This document shows positions 1 through 8,442 of a DNA stretch of 32,562 nucleotides, piece after piece (within the stretch, counting starts at the first letter, position 1; every line of letters starts with the position of its first letter). The stretch lies in contig JANXTA010000063.1 in the NCBI GenBank assembly GCA_025356395.1, positions 1 to 32,562 of the forward strand, in the 5' to 3' direction. Under the pieces are notes generated by a model, which searched no databases, had not been told where the DNA came from, and saw only the letters and a program-made list of their open reading frames with translations. This DNA is from Betaproteobacteria bacterium. GTDB taxonomy: Bacteria > Pseudomonadota > Gammaproteobacteria > Burkholderiales > Burkholderiaceae_D. The position numbers were made by a program, and so were the translations under genes.

Positions 1-948
1 CCCGTGCGGGAACGCGATCTCGATCTCGTCCTGCGCGTCTTCCTGGTCCGCGTTGGTCGAGCTGATCTTCACCGCGTCTTCGCTGAGCACGAAGCGCACG
101 CCCTTGAACTTGTCCGTCGTGAGAATCGCCACGCGCTGCAGCGAGCGCAGCCACGCGTCGCGGCTGATCGCGAAGCTTTTCGTGTAGCCGCTCGGGATCA
201 CCCGCTGGTAGTCGGGAAACTTGCCTTCGACCAGCTTCGAGATCAGCTCCACGTTGCCGAACGTGAAGCGCACCTGGTTCGCGGCGAGGTCGATCGTGAC
301 GGGCTCGTCGTTGTCGTCGAGCAGGCGCTGCAGCTCGAGGATGCTCTTCCGCGGCACGATGACTTCGTGACGCTCAGCCGATTCGGCATCGGTCTCGACC
401 GCGCAGTACGCGAGCCGGTGACCGTCCGTTGCAACCGCAATGACCTGCTTGCCGTCGACGACGAGGAGCAGACCATTGAGGTAGTAACGGATGTCCTGCT
501 GAGCCATCGAGAAATGGACCATCGCGATCAGGTGCTTCAGCGTCTTCTGCGGAAGACTGAAGCTCGCGAGGTAGCTCTCGGGCTGGCTGACCGTGGGGAA
601 CTCCTCGGCGGCCAGCGTCTGCAGGTTGAAGCGACTCTTGCCCGACTGCACCGTCATTTTCTTGGCGGTGTGCGAGAGCGTCACTTCGCCGCTCTCGGGC
701 AAGGCACGCAGGATGTCGAGCAGCTTACGCGCTGCGACCGTAGTGGCGAAGTTCTCGCTGCCGACACCGATGTCCGCATGCGTGCGGATCTGGACCTCGA
801 TGTCGGTCGATACGAACGACACGCGCTCGCCTTCCTTGCGGATCAGGATGTTCGCGAGGATGGGCAGCGTGTGACGACGTTCGACGATCCCGCTGACCGT
901 GGCCAGTGGTTTCAGCAGCGCGTCGCGTGGCGCTTTTATTAGTTGCAT
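1..948 (-). CDS. dnaN: DNA polymerase III subunit beta (sliding clamp), 3' end outside window
   Basis: This is the ring-shaped processivity clamp that tethers the replicative polymerase to DNA in the cytoplasm. The minus strand reads in frame from an ATG at 948 to the left edge, giving 316 residues of a protein that is normally about 365-370, so the C-terminal part of domain 3 is missing. The N-terminus (MQLIKAPRDALLKPL, then a segment reading GIVERRHTLPILAN) is the classic clamp start and closely resembles betaproteobacterial DnaN. The visible end reads DEIEIAFPHG, a conserved domain-3 stretch. The ATG follows an AT-rich leader. dnaA lies upstream on the same strand, 220 bp away, the usual dnaA-dnaN order. 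Identification is secure; the stop lies outside the window. Confidence 0.97.
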   Translation of the reverse strand, partial: MQLIKAPRDALLKPLATVSGIVERRHTLPILANILIRKEGERVSFVSTDIEVQIRTHADIGVGSENFATTVAARKLLDILRALPESGEVTLSHTAKKMTVQSGKSRFNLQTLAAEEFPTVSQPESYLASFSLPQKTLKHLIAMVHFSMAQQDIRYYLNGLLLVVDGKQVIAVATDGHRLAYCAVETDAESAERHEVIVPRKSILELQRLLDDNDEPVTIDLAANQVRFTFGNVELISKLVEGKFPDYQRVIPSGYTKSFAISRDAWLRSLQRVAILTTDKFKGVRFVLSEDAVKISSTNADQEDAQDEIEIAFPHG

Positions 949-994
949 AAGTTTTAAACCTCAAAGACGTTGATTGATAGAGAGGTCGCCATGC

Positions 995-1003
995 TGTGGA
1001 CAA
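995..1003 (-). promoter_or_regulatory. Near-consensus DnaA box between dnaA and dnaN
   Basis: The plus strand reads TGTGGACAA here, so the minus strand reads TTGTCCACA, one mismatch from the DnaA box consensus TTATCCACA. It lies in the 220-bp dnaA-dnaN gap, about 47 bp upstream of the dnaN start, where it could serve origin function or autoregulation. A single imperfect site can occur by chance. Confidence 0.35.
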
Positions 1004-1168
1004 CTGCGTCCGGGTCCAACGGATCAAGCCTTTGCAAACGGGGTAAGCCTGTGCGCGACATCGGTATCGCCGACCGCGGGTTTGTGGGCCGATCGACGGG
1101 TCGTGTCGTTTGGCCCGGTGCTGCACATTCGGTCCCTGCAAAGTTCGTGTGGTTGTTAACAGGTCTTC

Positions 1169-2716
1169 TCATCCCTTCAACGTCTGCAACAACACATGCA
1201 GCTCGCGGTTCAACTCGGGAAACTTGCCGCGCAGCTCGTTGATCTTGCGCACCGCGTGCAGCACCGTCGTGTGGTCGCGACCGCCGAACAGCTCGCCGAT
1301 CTCGGGCAGGCTCTTCTGCGTCAATTCCTTGGCGAAGTACATCGCGATCTGTCGCGGCCGCGCGATGTTGGTCGGGCGACGTTGCGAGTACATGTCGGCG
1401 ACCTTGATCTTGTAGAAGTCGGCCACCGTCTTCTGGATGCTCTCGACCGAGACCTGCGCGCGCTGGACACTCAGCATGTCTTTCAGTGCCTCGCGCGCCA
1501 TCTCGATCGTGATTTCCTTGACGTGGAAGTCGGCGTAGGCGAACAGCTTGCGCAACGCACCCTCGAGCTCGCGCACGTTGGAGCGCGAATGCTTGGCCAC
1601 GAAGAACGCAACGTCGTCGGACAGCGGCCGGTTGCTCTGCTCGGCCTTCTTCAACAGGATGGCGACCCGCATCTCGAGCTCGGGCGGCTCGACCGCGACC
1701 GTGAGGCCGCTGCCGAAGCGCGACACCAGGCGCTCCTCGATGCCCTGCATCTCGGCCGGGTAGGTGTCGCTGGTGATGATGATCTGCTTCTTGGCCGCGG
1801 ACAGCGCCTCGAAAACGTAGAAGAACTGCTCCTGCGTGCCGTCCTTCCGCGAGAAGAACTGGATGTCGTCGATCAGCAGCAGGTCGAGCGAGTGATAGAT
1901 CTGCTTGAAGTTGTCGAAGGCCTTGCGCTGGTAGGCCCGCACCACGTCCGCGACGAACTGGTCGGCATGGATGTAGCGGATCTTGGCCGACGGGTTGCGC
2001 GAGATGATCTGGTTGCCGACCGCCTGGATCAGGTGGGTCTTGCCGAGACCCACCCCACCGTGAAGGAACAGCGGGTTGTAGGACTTGCCGGGGTTGTCTG
2101 CGACCTGGTTGGCGGCGGCACGGGCGAGCTGGTTGGCCTTGCCGGTCACGAAGGTGTCGAAGGTCAGCTCGGGGTCGAGCCGTGACCGTTCCGACGATCC
2201 TGGACTGCGGTTGCTGTCGTAGGCCGCGTTGACGGTCTCGTTCATGCGGCCGTCGATACGCGGGCCTTCGTTCGAGGCTTCGTCGCCGGTCGGGCGGGCG
2301 TGCGATCCGTTGACGCGCGCCTGCGAGTCGCCTGCCGCGTGCGAGCCGTTCGACGCGTGGATGCGCTGCGGCACCGGCTCGGCGGCCTTGGCGTCCAGAT
2401 AGAGCTCGAGCTGGACCGGCCCTTCGAAGTAGCGCTGCGCAATGGTCTCGATGCGGCCCGCGAACTGATCCTTGACCCAGTCGAGCTTGAAGCGATTGGG
2501 TGCACCGATGCGCAGTCGACGATCGGACGCGTCGAAGGTCGCGGTCGTCAACGGCTTGATCCAGGCGGAGTACTGCTGCGGCGTGAGCTCGTCGCGGAGC
2601 TGTTCGGTACAGGCGCGCCAAAAATCGTGGCCGTCGTCTTCCGCCAGCACGAGCAGCGGGCGTTGGGGTTCTACGGGGCGAGTCTCTTCGATCATCGTGT
2701 GGTGCTGTTCGGTCAT
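1169..2716 (-). CDS. dnaA: Chromosomal replication initiator protein DnaA
   Basis: DnaA is the AAA+ ATPase that binds DnaA boxes, melts oriC and loads the DnaB helicase. From the ATG at 2716 the protein has 515 residues. Domain I is at the N-terminus ([21 protein letters not shown]), followed by a long low-conservation linker. The AAA+ core has a Walker A motif (GGVGLGKTH, about residues 218-226) and a Walker B motif (LLIDDIQFF, about 280). The C-terminal DNA-binding domain carries the DnaA signature [12 protein letters not shown]. The frame stays open to 2845, but the protein family begins near MTEQ or MIEE (ATG at 2716 or 2695). I chose 2716; neither has a strong Shine-Dalgarno. It is divergent from rpmH across a 576-bp gap and is followed by dnaN on the same strand. 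Confidence 0.96.
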   Translation of the reverse strand: MTEQHHTMIEETRPVEPQRPLLVLAEDDGHDFWRACTEQLRDELTPQQYSAWIKPLTTATFDASDRRLRIGAPNRFKLDWVKDQFAGRIETIAQRYFEGPVQLELYLDAKAAEPVPQRIHASNGSHAAGDSQARVNGSHARPTGDEASNEGPRIDGRMNETVNAAYDSNRSPGSSERSRLDPELTFDTFVTGKANQLARAAANQVADNPGKSYNPLFLHGGVGLGKTHLIQAVGNQIISRNPSAKIRYIHADQFVADVVRAYQRKAFDNFKQIYHSLDLLLIDDIQFFSRKDGTQEQFFYVFEALSAAKKQIIITSDTYPAEMQGIEERLVSRFGSGLTVAVEPPELEMRVAILLKKAEQSNRPLSDDVAFFVAKHSRSNVRELEGALRKLFAYADFHVKEITIEMAREALKDMLSVQRAQVSVESIQKTVADFYKIKVADMYSQRRPTNIARPRQIAMYFAKELTQKSLPEIGELFGGRDHTTVLHAVRKINELRGKFPELNRELHVLLQTLKG

Positions 2717-3167
2717 GCCCGGGCAATCGAATATCGGCGTCCGGGTCTGGTCGGCCCGGCTTCTGGTCTGGCGTGCGAAGCGTTCGTGCGAAGACTTGGA
2801 ATGAAGCGCAGGAGCGCGGGCCATGGCCGGCGGGTCTCCTCGCATGACTCCGCTCGTCTCATGACCCGCTGCGCCGTTGCCGCCCGCTGGAGCGGGTCGG
2901 CCGGTGCCGCAGCGGACTTTCGACTCGCGTCGGTCCGCGGCAACGGGCTATTTTTCGTGGTCGATTCGGGAGCTGCTTCGGGTTGCTGCGGAACTGCGCC
3001 TGCGTCTGCTCTGAGCCTGCTTCATGCCTTACCGGTCACACCGGCCTTCGGTCTCTTTCGTCGGAGGGCCGGGGCGAAATCGACAGGATTTCGGGGCGGG
3101 TCCGGCGTCGCCTGGAAGGGTTCGGGTGATGACGGATTTTAGCGCGAACAGGGCGTGCAAAGCAAAG

Positions 3168-3176
3168 TTATCCACA
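3168..3176 (+). promoter_or_regulatory. DnaA box, perfect consensus
   Basis: The sequence TTATCCACA matches the DnaA box consensus exactly. It lies in the dnaA-rpmH gap, 117 bp upstream of the rpmH start. It is probably a DnaA binding site of the origin or of the dnaA/rpmH promoter region. Confidence 0.75.
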
Positions 3177-3230
3177 GTCTCCGGCCGAGGTTTTGCGACG
3201 CTCGCCCAGCACATGCCAAAACCGAAAGAT

Positions 3231-3260
3231 TTGACAGGAGACCCCCTTTTTGTGTGTAAT
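3231..3260 (+). promoter_or_regulatory. Sigma-70 type promoter of rpmH
   Basis: A perfect -35 hexamer TTGACA (3231-3236) is followed 18 bp later by TGTAAT (3255-3260), five of six matches to TATAAT. The start codon of rpmH is 33 bp downstream of the -10. It is the best promoter match I found and probably drives rpmH, rnpA, yidD and perhaps yidC. The -10 overlaps a one-mismatch DnaA box (TGTGTGTAA, 3251-3259), which might let DnaA repress it; that is inference. Confidence 0.7.
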
Positions 3261-3292
3261 TTCAGGTTTTTAGCCGAACAGCCCATTCAATC

Positions 3293-3427
3293 ATGAAGCG
3301 CACCTACCAACCTTCCGTCGTCCGCCGCAAGCGCACGCACGGCTTTCTCGTCCGCATGAAGACTCGCGGCGGTCGCAACGTCATTCGCGCACGCCGCGCC
3401 AAAGGCCGTCATCGCCTCGCGGTCTGA
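3293..3427 (+). CDS. rpmH: 50S ribosomal protein L34
   Basis: L34 is a small basic protein of the large ribosomal subunit. The 44 residues (starting [18 protein letters not shown] and ending KGRHRLAV) match the family in length and sequence from end to end, including the Arg/Lys-rich core. The ATG is preceded by the strong promoter at 3231-3260. It is the first gene of the rpmH-rnpA-yidD-yidC cluster. Confidence 0.97.
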   Translation: MKRTYQPSVVRRKRTHGFLVRMKTRGGRNVIRARRAKGRHRLAV

Positions 3428-3503
3428 CGCCAGTCGTAAAGACCAGCAGCAGGACGACGGCGAGGACGGCGGCGGGTTTTCGAGCGCTGTCTTCGACGCC
3501 CCC

Positions 3504-4010
3504 TTGCCGCATGCCGTCGCGGACGATTCGCCGAGCAGCGCGCGCTACCCGCGCACGGCCCGGATGCTCACTCCAGCCGAGTTCGATCGATGTCTGCGTC
3601 GTCCGGCCTTGTTTCGTAGCGACGCCTTCGCATTGCACCTCGAATGGATCGCCGACGTGGACACACTCGCGGCACCTGCCTGGCGACTCGGACTCGTGAT
3701 CCCGAAGCGATATGAAGCGTCCGCGGTGGCCCGCAACACCATCAAGCGTCGCTGGCGCGATGCGTTCCGGCAGGGACGCACGGTCTGGGCTGCCGAATTC
3801 GGCAGCGCGGACGTCGTCGTGCGCCTGCAGGCCCCGTTGATGCCGAAGCCTGTCAAGGCTGCCCGCGGCATGGCGAAGACCCCGGTCGCCGCGCTGCCCG
3901 CACGGGTCCGTGCGCGCGACCGCTTCGATCCGGTTGCGTTGTGTGCCGGTTTCGTCGAGCGGCTTCGCAGCCGCGGCGGGCGACCCGTCACCGTTGCCAG
4001 CGGGTCGTGA
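3504..4010 (+). CDS. rnpA: Ribonuclease P protein component
   Basis: RnpA is the basic protein subunit of RNase P, which with its RNA removes the 5' leader from pre-tRNA. The RNR-type signature is visible as IPKRYEASAVARNTIKRRWR. The family N-terminus (here YPRTARMLTPAEFDRC) lies upstream of the first ATG (3564), so translation must begin earlier. The first usable codon in frame is TTG at 3504, and the frame is open with no other ATG, GTG or TTG back into rpmH. At 168 residues it is longer than the usual 110-140, with extra Ala/Pro/Arg-rich sequence in the C-terminal half. Its TGA overlaps the yidD ATG by one base (TGATG), indicating translational coupling. Function is secure; the exact start is less so. 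Confidence 0.9.
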   Translation: MPHAVADDSPSSARYPRTARMLTPAEFDRCLRRPALFRSDAFALHLEWIADVDTLAAPAWRLGLVIPKRYEASAVARNTIKRRWRDAFRQGRTVWAAEFGSADVVVRLQAPLMPKPVKAARGMAKTPVAALPARVRARDRFDPVALCAGFVERLRSRGGRPVTVASGS

Positions 4011-4279
4011 TGTCACGCCTCGTCTCGTCGATGCTGCTAGGCCTGATTGCGGTTTATCGACTCGTGATCAGCCCCTGGCTGCCGCGCAGTTGCCGTTTTT
4101 CACCGACCTGTTCGGCCTATGCCCGCGAAGCGATCGAACTGCACGGGCCGCTGGAGGGCTCGCGGCTCGCGATCGTGCGCGTGGCCCGTTGTCATCCGTG
4201 GCACGCGGGCGGACACGATCCTGTGCCGCCGGCAAAGAACGCCGCGCAGTCCGATCGCGGCGCACAGCGCTGCGCCTGA
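4010..4279 (+). CDS. yidD: Membrane protein insertion efficiency factor YidD
   Basis: YidD is a small inner-membrane-associated protein that assists YidC-dependent insertion of membrane proteins. The 89 residues contain an N-terminal amphipathic/hydrophobic helix, the conserved cysteine motif SCRFSPTCSAYA and the family end motif CHPWHAGGHDPVP. The ATG overlaps the rnpA stop by one base. The order rnpA-yidD-yidC is widely conserved and supports a shared role. The C-terminal tail after the DPVP motif is short and variable, as usual. Confidence 0.95.
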   Translation: MSRLVSSMLLGLIAVYRLVISPWLPRSCRFSPTCSAYAREAIELHGPLEGSRLAIVRVARCHPWHAGGHDPVPPAKNAAQSDRGAQRCA

Positions 4280-4363
4280 CGCTGTACCCATGACCACTGG
4301 GCTTCGGCAGGGCGCCCGACGGCCCTGCCCTCCAGCTTCAACCAACCTCTTCCGACTGCCTCG

Positions 4364-6091
4364 ATGGATACCCGCCGCACCATCCTCTGGATCATCTTCT
4401 CCGTCTCGCTGTTCATGCTGTACGAGAACTGGCAGCGTGCCAGCGGCAAGCCGACGCTGTTCGGGCCGCCGGTCGCGAGCCAGCCGATCGCGGCCGGCAG
4501 CGCGCCGCACACACCGACCGACGACGTGCCGGTTGCGGGCAGCTCGCCCGGATCGGTCCCGGCCGCCGGCGCCATTCCGCCCACGTCCAACAATCCCGCG
4601 GCCACCACCGCCGCGTCGGCCGTGCCGAGCGCCACGGCGCCCGCGAAGGGCGAGCAGATCAAGGTCCGCACCGATCGCTTCGCGGTCGACCTGAACACCA
4701 TCGGCGCGACGATCGATCGCGTCGAGCTGCTCGCGTATCGCGACAGTGCGGACAACGCGCAGAACTTCGTGCTGCTCGACCAGACGCCGGGCTATTACTA
4801 CGTTGCGCAGACCGGCCTGGTCGGCGCGACCGCCGGCACGTCGCTGCCGACTCATCGCACGCCGTTTACGGTCGTGCCGGGTCCGACGACGCTGGAAGAC
4901 GGCAAGGACACGCTCGATGTTTCGTTCGAAGCCACCAGCGGCGGCGTGAAGGTCGTCAAAACCTACACCTTCCATCGCGACAGCTACGAGATCGGCGTGA
5001 AGCACGCGGTGACCAACACTGGTGACCAGCCGGTGTCGCCACAGCTCTACTTGCAACTGGTGCGCGACGACAAGTCGCCGGCCGGCGGCTCGCGCTTCTA
5101 CAGCACCTACTACGGCCCGGCCGTGTACAGCGACGCCGAGAAGTTCCAGAAGGTCAGCTTCAGCGACATTGAGAAGGGCAAGGGCCCGGACAAGCACGTG
5201 GCGCGCGCGGACGAGGGCTGGGTGGCGATGCTGCAGCACTACTTCGTGTCGGCCTGGATTCCCGCGAGCGGCCAGCGCGACTACTACACCGACAAGCTCG
5301 ACGCGAACCTGTTTCGTGTCGGCCTGCGCGAACCGCTCGGCGCGATCGCGCCGGGCGCGACACTGAACAACCAGGCCAACCTGTACCTCGGTCCGACCGA
5401 CGAACGCATCCTCGAGAAGATCGCGCCGGGCCTCGACCTGGTCCGCGACTACGGCTGGACGACGATCCTCGCGAAGCCGATGTTCTGGGTGCTCGAGAAG
5501 ATCCACGGCATCGTCGGCAACTGGGGCTGGTCGATCATCTTCCTGACCTTCGGCATCAAGGCCGTGTTTTTCCCGCTGTCGGCCGCGAGCTACAAGTCGA
5601 TGGCGCGGATGAAGAACCTCGCGCCGCGGATGAAGGACCTGCAGGCCCGCCACAAGGACGATCGCGCCAAGCTTAACCAGGCGACGATGGAGCTGTACCG
5701 CACCGAGAAAATCAACCCGATGGGCGGTTGCCTTCCGATCGTGGTCCAGATCCCGTTCTTCATCGCGCTGTATTCGACGCTGCTGGCGTCGGTCGAGATG
5801 CGCGGCGCGCCGTGGCTCGGCTGGATCCATGACCTGGCGGCCCCGGATCCGTTCTACATCCTGCCGGTGATCATGATGGCGTCGATGTTCATCCAGTTCA
5901 AACTCAACCCCGCGCCGCCGGATCCGACGCAGGCCAAGATGATGATGATCATGCCGCTGGTGTTCGGCGTGACCTTCTTCTTCTTCCCGGCCGGGCTGGT
6001 GCTGTACTGGGTCGTGAACAACCTGTTGTCGATCGCGCAGCAGTGGCAGATCACGCGGATGCTGGGCGACAAGAAGCCGAAGGCGGCTTGA
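4364..6091 (+). CDS. yidC: Membrane protein insertase YidC
   Basis: YidC inserts and folds inner-membrane proteins, alone or with SecYEG. The protein has 575 residues, normal for Gram-negative YidC. It starts MDTRRTILWIIFSVSLFML, the first transmembrane helix, typical of betaproteobacterial YidC. A Pro/Ala-rich linker and a large periplasmic P1 domain follow (about 100-340). The conserved insertase core follows (about 365-560), with the cytoplasmic hairpin (ARMKNLAPRMKDLQARHKDD), the segment NPMGGCLPIVVQIPFFIALY, and further hydrophobic helices ending in FPAGLVLYWVVNNLLS. It sits 84 bp after yidD and 49 bp before mnmE, probably in one transcription unit. Confidence 0.97.
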   Translation: MDTRRTILWIIFSVSLFMLYENWQRASGKPTLFGPPVASQPIAAGSAPHTPTDDVPVAGSSPGSVPAAGAIPPTSNNPAATTAASAVPSATAPAKGEQIKVRTDRFAVDLNTIGATIDRVELLAYRDSADNAQNFVLLDQTPGYYYVAQTGLVGATAGTSLPTHRTPFTVVPGPTTLEDGKDTLDVSFEATSGGVKVVKTYTFHRDSYEIGVKHAVTNTGDQPVSPQLYLQLVRDDKSPAGGSRFYSTYYGPAVYSDAEKFQKVSFSDIEKGKGPDKHVARADEGWVAMLQHYFVSAWIPASGQRDYYTDKLDANLFRVGLREPLGAIAPGATLNNQANLYLGPTDERILEKIAPGLDLVRDYGWTTILAKPMFWVLEKIHGIVGNWGWSIIFLTFGIKAVFFPLSAASYKSMARMKNLAPRMKDLQARHKDDRAKLNQATMELYRTEKINPMGGCLPIVVQIPFFIALYSTLLASVEMRGAPWLGWIHDLAAPDPFYILPVIMMASMFIQFKLNPAPPDPTQAKMMMIMPLVFGVTFFFFPAGLVLYWVVNNLLSIAQQWQITRMLGDKKPKAA

Positions 6092-6140
6092 TCCATCTCG
6101 TGTCTCCCTCTCTCAAAAGGGGCGGGAGTAAAACCAACGC

Positions 6141-7601
6141 ATGACCCACCACCGCGACGACCCCATCATCGCAATCGCCACGCCCGCTGGGCGCGGCGGT
6201 ATCGGCGTCATCCGCATCTCCTTCGGCCGCTGGACCGGACACGTGCGGATCACGCGCTTCGTCGCCGCGCTCTGTGCCAAGCCCGACGAATACCGACTGA
6301 TCGCGCGTTACGCGACGCTGGTCGGCCTCCATGCCGCCGACGGCGCGATCATCGATCGCGGCATCGCGCTCCTGTTCGCGACGCCTCATTCGTACACGGG
6401 CGAGGACGTGCTCGAGTTGCAGCTTCACGGCGGCCCGGTGGTGCTGCAGATGACCGTCGCGCGTTGCCTCGCGCTGGCCGCCTCGCTGTCGATCGACCCC
6501 GACCTCCCCGCGCGCATGCGGCTCGCCGAGCCGGGCGAGTTCACCGAGCGCGCCTTCCTCAACGACAAGCTCGACCTCGCGCAGGCCGAGGCCGTGGCGG
6601 ATCTCATCGAGGCCAGCAGCGAGGCCGCGGTGCTGGGCGCGCAGGCCTCGTTGTCGGGCGCGTTCTCGGACGCGGTCCACGCTTTGGTCGCGCAACTGAT
6701 CGAACTGCGCGCGTTGGTCGAGGCGACGCTGGACTTCCCCGAAGAGGAGATCGATTTCCTCGAACAGTCCGACGCACGTGGCCGCCTCGAACGCGCACGT
6801 GATGCGCTGGCTTCGTTGATGGATCGCGCGAAGCGGGGCACGCTGCTGCGCGAAGGCATGACCGTCGTGCTGATCGGCCGGCCCAACGTCGGCAAGTCGA
6901 GCCTGCTGAACGCGCTCGCTGAAGCCGAGGTCGCGATCGTCACGCCGATCGCCGGCACGACGCGCGACCGGGTCGAGCAGGTGATCCGGCTCGAAGGCAT
7001 CGCGCTGCACGTCATCGACACGGCGGGTATCCGCGAGCTCGACGACGACGGCGATGCGGCCACCGTCGAGCACATCGGCATCGCGCGGACCTGGGACGCG
7101 ATCGCGCATGCGCACGTCGTGCTGCACCTGGTCGACGCCGCGTCGATGGCCGAGGCCGACCGACCCGAAGACGAGGCGATCGCCCGGCGGTTGCCCGAGC
7201 ATGCGGCGCGCCGGACCATCGTCAACAAGATCGACCTCACCGGCGACGAGGCGCACCTCGAACCCGCGCTCGACCGCACCGACGGAATCGAACGGATCTG
7301 GTTGTCGGCGAAGACCGGCGCGGGCATCGACCTACTGCGCCACGAGCTGCTCGCGATCGCCGGCTGGCAGCCGAGCGGCGAGACCGGCTTCCTCGCCCGC
7401 GAGCGTCATCTGGTGGCGTTACGCGAAGCGAGCGCTCACATCGACATCGCGACCGCCCATGCCGGGCAGGGCGACCGACAGCTCGACCTCTTCGCGGAAG
7501 AGTTGCGCCTCAGCCAGCGGGCGCTGGACGGCATCACAGGCGCGTTCAGCGCCGACGACCTGCTCGGCGAGATCTTCGGACGGTTCTGCATCGGGAAATG
7601 A
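6141..7601 (+). CDS. mnmE: tRNA uridine-5-carboxymethylaminomethyl(34) synthesis GTPase MnmE
   Basis: MnmE (TrmE) works with MnmG to modify the wobble uridine of certain tRNAs, using a tetrahydrofolate one-carbon unit and GTP hydrolysis. It shows the N-terminal folate-binding domain ([42 protein letters not shown]), then an inserted G domain with P-loop GRPNVGKS (246-253), G2 IAGTTRD, G3 DTAG and G4 NKID, and ends in the invariant FCIGK, whose cysteine is functionally important. It has 486 residues against about 450-465, owing to extra residues in the N-terminal domain (around [12 protein letters not shown] and [12 protein letters not shown]). A GGGAG motif lies upstream of the ATG. Confidence 0.97.
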   Translation: MTHHRDDPIIAIATPAGRGGIGVIRISFGRWTGHVRITRFVAALCAKPDEYRLIARYATLVGLHAADGAIIDRGIALLFATPHSYTGEDVLELQLHGGPVVLQMTVARCLALAASLSIDPDLPARMRLAEPGEFTERAFLNDKLDLAQAEAVADLIEASSEAAVLGAQASLSGAFSDAVHALVAQLIELRALVEATLDFPEEEIDFLEQSDARGRLERARDALASLMDRAKRGTLLREGMTVVLIGRPNVGKSSLLNALAEAEVAIVTPIAGTTRDRVEQVIRLEGIALHVIDTAGIRELDDDGDAATVEHIGIARTWDAIAHAHVVLHLVDAASMAEADRPEDEAIARRLPEHAARRTIVNKIDLTGDEAHLEPALDRTDGIERIWLSAKTGAGIDLLRHELLAIAGWQPSGETGFLARERHLVALREASAHIDIATAHAGQGDRQLDLFAEELRLSQRALDGITGAFSADDLLGEIFGRFCIGK

Positions 7602-8442
7602 TGCGGCGCTGAACCGGCTCGTAAGGGCTTCTCCGTTCTGGACCCGCCTCTTCACGTTTCATAAGATTTCATGGCGGTCGAAGGACGCCAATTGCTTCGC
7701 CGAGAAACACTGCATTTCAGGCTGTCGATCCGCATCAGTGACCTCGCACGGCGACATCGCGCCACCGGGAGGCTGGTCGCGGTGCTCCTGCTACATCGCG
7801 GCCGGAAATAAGCGAGGGTAACGCTTGGTCCCGCGATGGTCTTCGTCTGATCCGCTGCATCGGCGTCAAGGCCGCAAAGGAGGAGGTAGCCGCGCTTGTT
7901 CGTTGATGCGCTGGAGAAGTACGGCGACGGCGAGAGGGACTGCATAAAGATCGCCCTGCTTCCGGGAAAGGCTGGGAAGCGCGACGTCCCGACCGACGAT
8001 CGCGCAGGTCCTTGCATGACATCGGTCCCCGAAAAAGTTGCTTGAGTCGCGAACGCCTGTTCGCATACTCTTGGCCCCCAACAAAACCAGGGGGCCGTTT
8101 GATCTCAACAGAAGCTGAGTCTTGCACCGTACAAGCCGAGCGATGGGTGGAGACGCGTTTTCCAGGGCAGCCCGAAGTTCGCGTCCGGGCAGCATCGAGA
8201 CTGGTTTGGCCATGATCCGGGGATTGGTGACTGCAGCGCGAAGCAAGGCATCGGGAAGAATGCTGGCATCGACGATCTGGTCGAACGCAAAGCTGTTGCA
8301 TTCGATTTCGGTCGGCCCCGTGTCCGTCTTTTTCAGGTTCGGTCGGTCGACGGTGGTCCCGAACAGTCGATTTCGTCGTGGTCTGCGCAAGGCGCATCGC
8401 CTCTTCAATGCGGCCCCCGAAAGTACGGTCTCGGCCATACCA
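7602..8442. other. Gap without intact gene; degraded coding-like fragments
   Basis: This 841-bp stretch between mnmE and the SDR has no convincing intact gene. On the plus strand a 46-codon piece (7671-7811, MAVEGRQLLRRETLHF...) ends at TAA. A second piece ending VKAAKEEVAALVR stops at 7904-7906 in another frame. A third (from about 7893, RLFVDALEKYGDGERDCIKI, to a TGA at 8043-8045) overlaps it in the frame of the first. Together they look like one gene broken by stops and frameshifts, but I do not recognise the family. Opposing minus-strand reading frames are Ser/Arg-rich and look like shadows. Two hairpins lie at 8049-8064 and 8073-8096. The sequence is less biased in third positions than its neighbours. 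Confidence 0.4.
8049..8096. other. Two adjacent inverted repeats (hairpins)
   Basis: GCGAAC-N4-GTTCGC (8049-8064) is followed by GGCCCCC-N10-GGGGGCC (8073-8096), the latter followed on the plus strand by GTTT. They lie just after the last coding-like fragment in the gap. The second resembles a transcription terminator but has only three T residues after it. Confidence 0.4.

Larger units (their letters stand above)
2717..3292. other. dnaA-rpmH intergenic region, candidate oriC
   Basis: This 576-bp gap lies between divergently transcribed dnaA and rpmH, a common oriC position in proteobacteria of this gene order. What can be seen is one perfect DnaA box (3168-3176), a one-mismatch box overlapping the rpmH -10 (3251-3259), and a locally A/T-richer stretch from about 3120 to 3292 within very GC-rich DNA. 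I could not find the cluster of several boxes typical of a full origin, so the assignment rests mainly on context. No coding region in the gap resembles a protein I know. Confidence 0.5.

Noticed and set aside
8122-8442. N-terminal extension of the SDR frame
   Set aside because: It resembles no SDR leader and lies in the degraded stretch; probably a chance open frame.
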